A DNA stretch of 64,000 nt from Bacteroidales bacterium (lineage in GTDB: Bacteria; Bacteroidota; Bacteroidia; Bacteroidales; UBA932): the NCBI GenBank assembly GCA_017423025.1, contig JAFPGC010000045.1, forward strand, positions 1-64,000, read 5' to 3'. Every line of letters starts with the position of its first letter. The first letter of the stretch is position 1. A model generated the notes under the pieces. The model did not search any database and had not been told where the DNA came from. It worked only from the letters and a program-made list of their open reading frames with translations. This document shows, one piece after another, positions 62,399 through 64,000 of this stretch. Made by a program: the position numbers and the translations under genes.

Positions 62399-64000
62399 AT
62401 GAAACTCCTTCTCGTCATAACCATCGGCGGCCTTCTGGGCCACGCTGTCGACACTGGCTACGACGGCCGCCTGTCGCAGTATATAACGGGGCCGGAGAGT
62501 TATGCCATCCACCTGTTCAGCCCGGAGATGGTGGCCCAGGGAAAAGGCGGCTGGCAGGGAGAACATGCCGGCAAGTGGATGTATACCGCCGCAAAGGCCT
62601 ATGAGCGCACCGGAGATCCCGTACTTAGGGAAAAACTGGTTTCCGTGGCCGATTATCTGCTGTCCCTTCAGGAGGAAAACGGCTACCTGGGCTGTTACGG
62701 GGAGGACAAACGCTACTATCACCGCCCCGGCCCCGAGGAAATGAAGGTGGACTGGGACACCTGGATCATGGCGTATCTTATCAAAGGTTTCACCGAGGCC
62801 AGTGTAGCGTTGGACCAGCCCCGTTATGCCGATTGCGCCCTGCGTATTGCCGGATTCCTGCATTGGACCGTCTTTGACCAGGGAATCAAGATAGCCCAGA
62901 CCGGGCAGCACAGCGGCATGGCCGGCTGCGGCATCCTGGATCCGCTCTGCGACCTCTATCTCCTGAGGCCGGAGCCGGTGGTGAAAGAACTCATAGACCG
63001 CTGTATCTTTGAACTGGACAACACCCCCTGCCTCCAGCTCATTTCGCTGGCCCGGAAAGGGTACGATGTTTCCCTCATCGGCAACGGGAAGATCTATGAG
63101 ATGAACCGCTGCCTCACGGGAATGGCCAAGGCCTTTCAGCTGTTCGGGGACACGCGTCTTCTGGAAGCCTGCACCCTGGCCTGGGAAAACATCCGCAGCG
63201 CCCATCTCACCACCCTGGGAGGCCCCTGGGGCGGCATCAATTTCTGCTGGGAACTGTTCAACCGCCCGGCCGAGTGGGCCCCCTATGAGTGTACCGAAAC
63301 CTGCTCGGTGATGGAATGGATGCATTTCACCTGGGAGATGCTGCGCATCACCGGCGATGGGAGATATGCCGGGGAGCTGGAGAAAACCTGCTATAATGCC
63401 CTGCTGGCCGCCCGGGCCGATGACGGCCTGCGCTGGGAGTATTACGTGCGCACCAACGGGGAGCTCACCCCCAGGGGAGACTGGGCCTGCTGCTGGAGCA
63501 GCGGAATGACGGCCCTGGAAGACATCCCCGTCTATCTGTACGATACCCGCAAGGACGGCGTCTATGTGAATATCATCTCCGAATCCTCCTATGAGACGTC
63601 CGTAAAAGGGAATCCGGTGAAAATCTGCCAGAGCTCGGATTATGCCCGCAGCGGCAAGGCAGTTTTCGAGGTAGGCGGCCGGGGAAATTTCACCCTCGCG
63701 GTGCATCGGCCCGGATGGGCGCAGTCCTTCACGGTGAAAGTGAACGGAAAGGCGATGACGCCGAAGGAAAAGGACGGATACATCCGTGTCAAACGCTCCT
63801 GGAAGGATGGAGACCGCCTGGAAATCGAGTTCCCTTACGAGGTACGCACCCTGGAAAAGAGCTGGGAATACCGCAATGCCGGAAAGGACGAGTACAACTT
63901 CCCCAACTGGTACAACGGTTTCACCCGGCACTATGTCACTTTCTGTGCGGGCCCTCTGGTCTATGCCACCAACCACCAGGACGGTTTCGAGCATCCCAAC
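62399..64000 (+). CDS. GH127-like (DUF1680) glycoside hydrolase, 3' end outside window
   Basis: The frame runs from ATG 62399 to the last base (534 codons). The first 17 residues resemble a short signal peptide. An alpha/alpha-barrel follows, with GGWQGEHAGKWMY, the ECTETCSVMEWM segment, CYNALLAARADDGLRWEYYV and CCWSSG, the cysteine-rich motifs of GH127-type beta-L-arabinofuranosidases, in which Cys and Glu form the zinc site. A beta-sandwich begins near VYVNIISESSY. The real substrate may differ from arabinose, since DUF1680 is broad. Same operon as the GH29 gene. Confidence 0.82.
   Translation, partial: MKLLLVITIGGLLGHAVDTGYDGRLSQYITGPESYAIHLFSPEMVAQGKGGWQGEHAGKWMYTAAKAYERTGDPVLREKLVSVADYLLSLQEENGYLGCYGEDKRYYHRPGPEEMKVDWDTWIMAYLIKGFTEASVALDQPRYADCALRIAGFLHWTVFDQGIKIAQTGQHSGMAGCGILDPLCDLYLLRPEPVVKELIDRCIFELDNTPCLQLISLARKGYDVSLIGNGKIYEMNRCLTGMAKAFQLFGDTRLLEACTLAWENIRSAHLTTLGGPWGGINFCWELFNRPAEWAPYECTETCSVMEWMHFTWEMLRITGDGRYAGELEKTCYNALLAARADDGLRWEYYVRTNGELTPRGDWACCWSSGMTALEDIPVYLYDTRKDGVYVNIISESSYETSVKGNPVKICQSSDYARSGKAVFEVGGRGNFTLAVHRPGWAQSFTVKVNGKAMTPKEKDGYIRVKRSWKDGDRLEIEFPYEVRTLEKSWEYRNAGKDEYNFPNWYNGFTRHYVTFCAGPLVYATNHQDGFEHPN

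Overview
The window reads as chromosomal DNA of a GC-rich member of the Bacteroidales, probably a gut lineage. Signs of this are the many promoters of the Bacteroidetes type (-7 box TAnnTTTG, often with TTTG about 20 bp upstream), the lack of Shine-Dalgarno sequences, abundant lipoproteins with short Bacteroidetes lipoboxes, type III glutamine synthetase, and secreted GH2, GH29, GH92 and GH127 enzymes. The genus cannot be fixed from the sequence alone.

Layout. Bases 1-1103 hold a surface lipoprotein and a coupled 41-residue ORF, preceded by a G9 tract. Bases 1584-8844 hold an AlkD-like repair protein, a GH2 beta-mannosidase-like enzyme, a TlpA-type lipoprotein, a GDPD and an ABC exporter. Bases 9045-35478 are dominated by nucleotide synthesis: a fused carA-carB, glnN, purF and purA on the + strand; a LolA-like protein, a glycosyltransferase and a newly read 37-residue lipoprotein; purC and purB on the - strand; then purE, purL, a second purC, a second purF, purM, purN, purH, purD and folD on the + strand. 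All steps from PRPP to IMP are present except a separate PurK, and purA leads on to AMP. The second PurF has lost its glutaminase catalytic residues, and the second PurC has lost several signature residues.

Bases 35530-47307 are housekeeping and envelope genes: tRNA-Glu, a DUF486 protein, glmM, a NamZ-like protein, rpmE2, a GH29 fucosidase, a LolC/E-type permease, rbfA, tyrS, an M16 peptidase and a beta-lactamase-fold hydrolase. Bases 47317-49251 form a small AT-rich island bounded by 19-bp direct repeats of the 3' end of tRNA-Lys(CTT). It carries a CX5R phosphatase-like gene, a HigBA remnant and a candidate small RNA. Bases 49323-54244 hold a second tRNA-Lys, manC, an EF-hand-like protein, an NfeD-flotillin pair, a small XRE regulator and a DUF4886 protein. 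Bases 54250-64000 are a glycan-degradation block (two GH92, one GH29, one GH127-like, a phosphoesterase and an EEP-family protein) without any SusC/SusD pair.

The most unusual global signal is the heptamer GGCCGAT (complement ATCGGCC). I counted it by eye about 119 times on the two strands, roughly one per 540 bp and about ten times the base-composition expectation. It is absent from the tRNA-Lys island.
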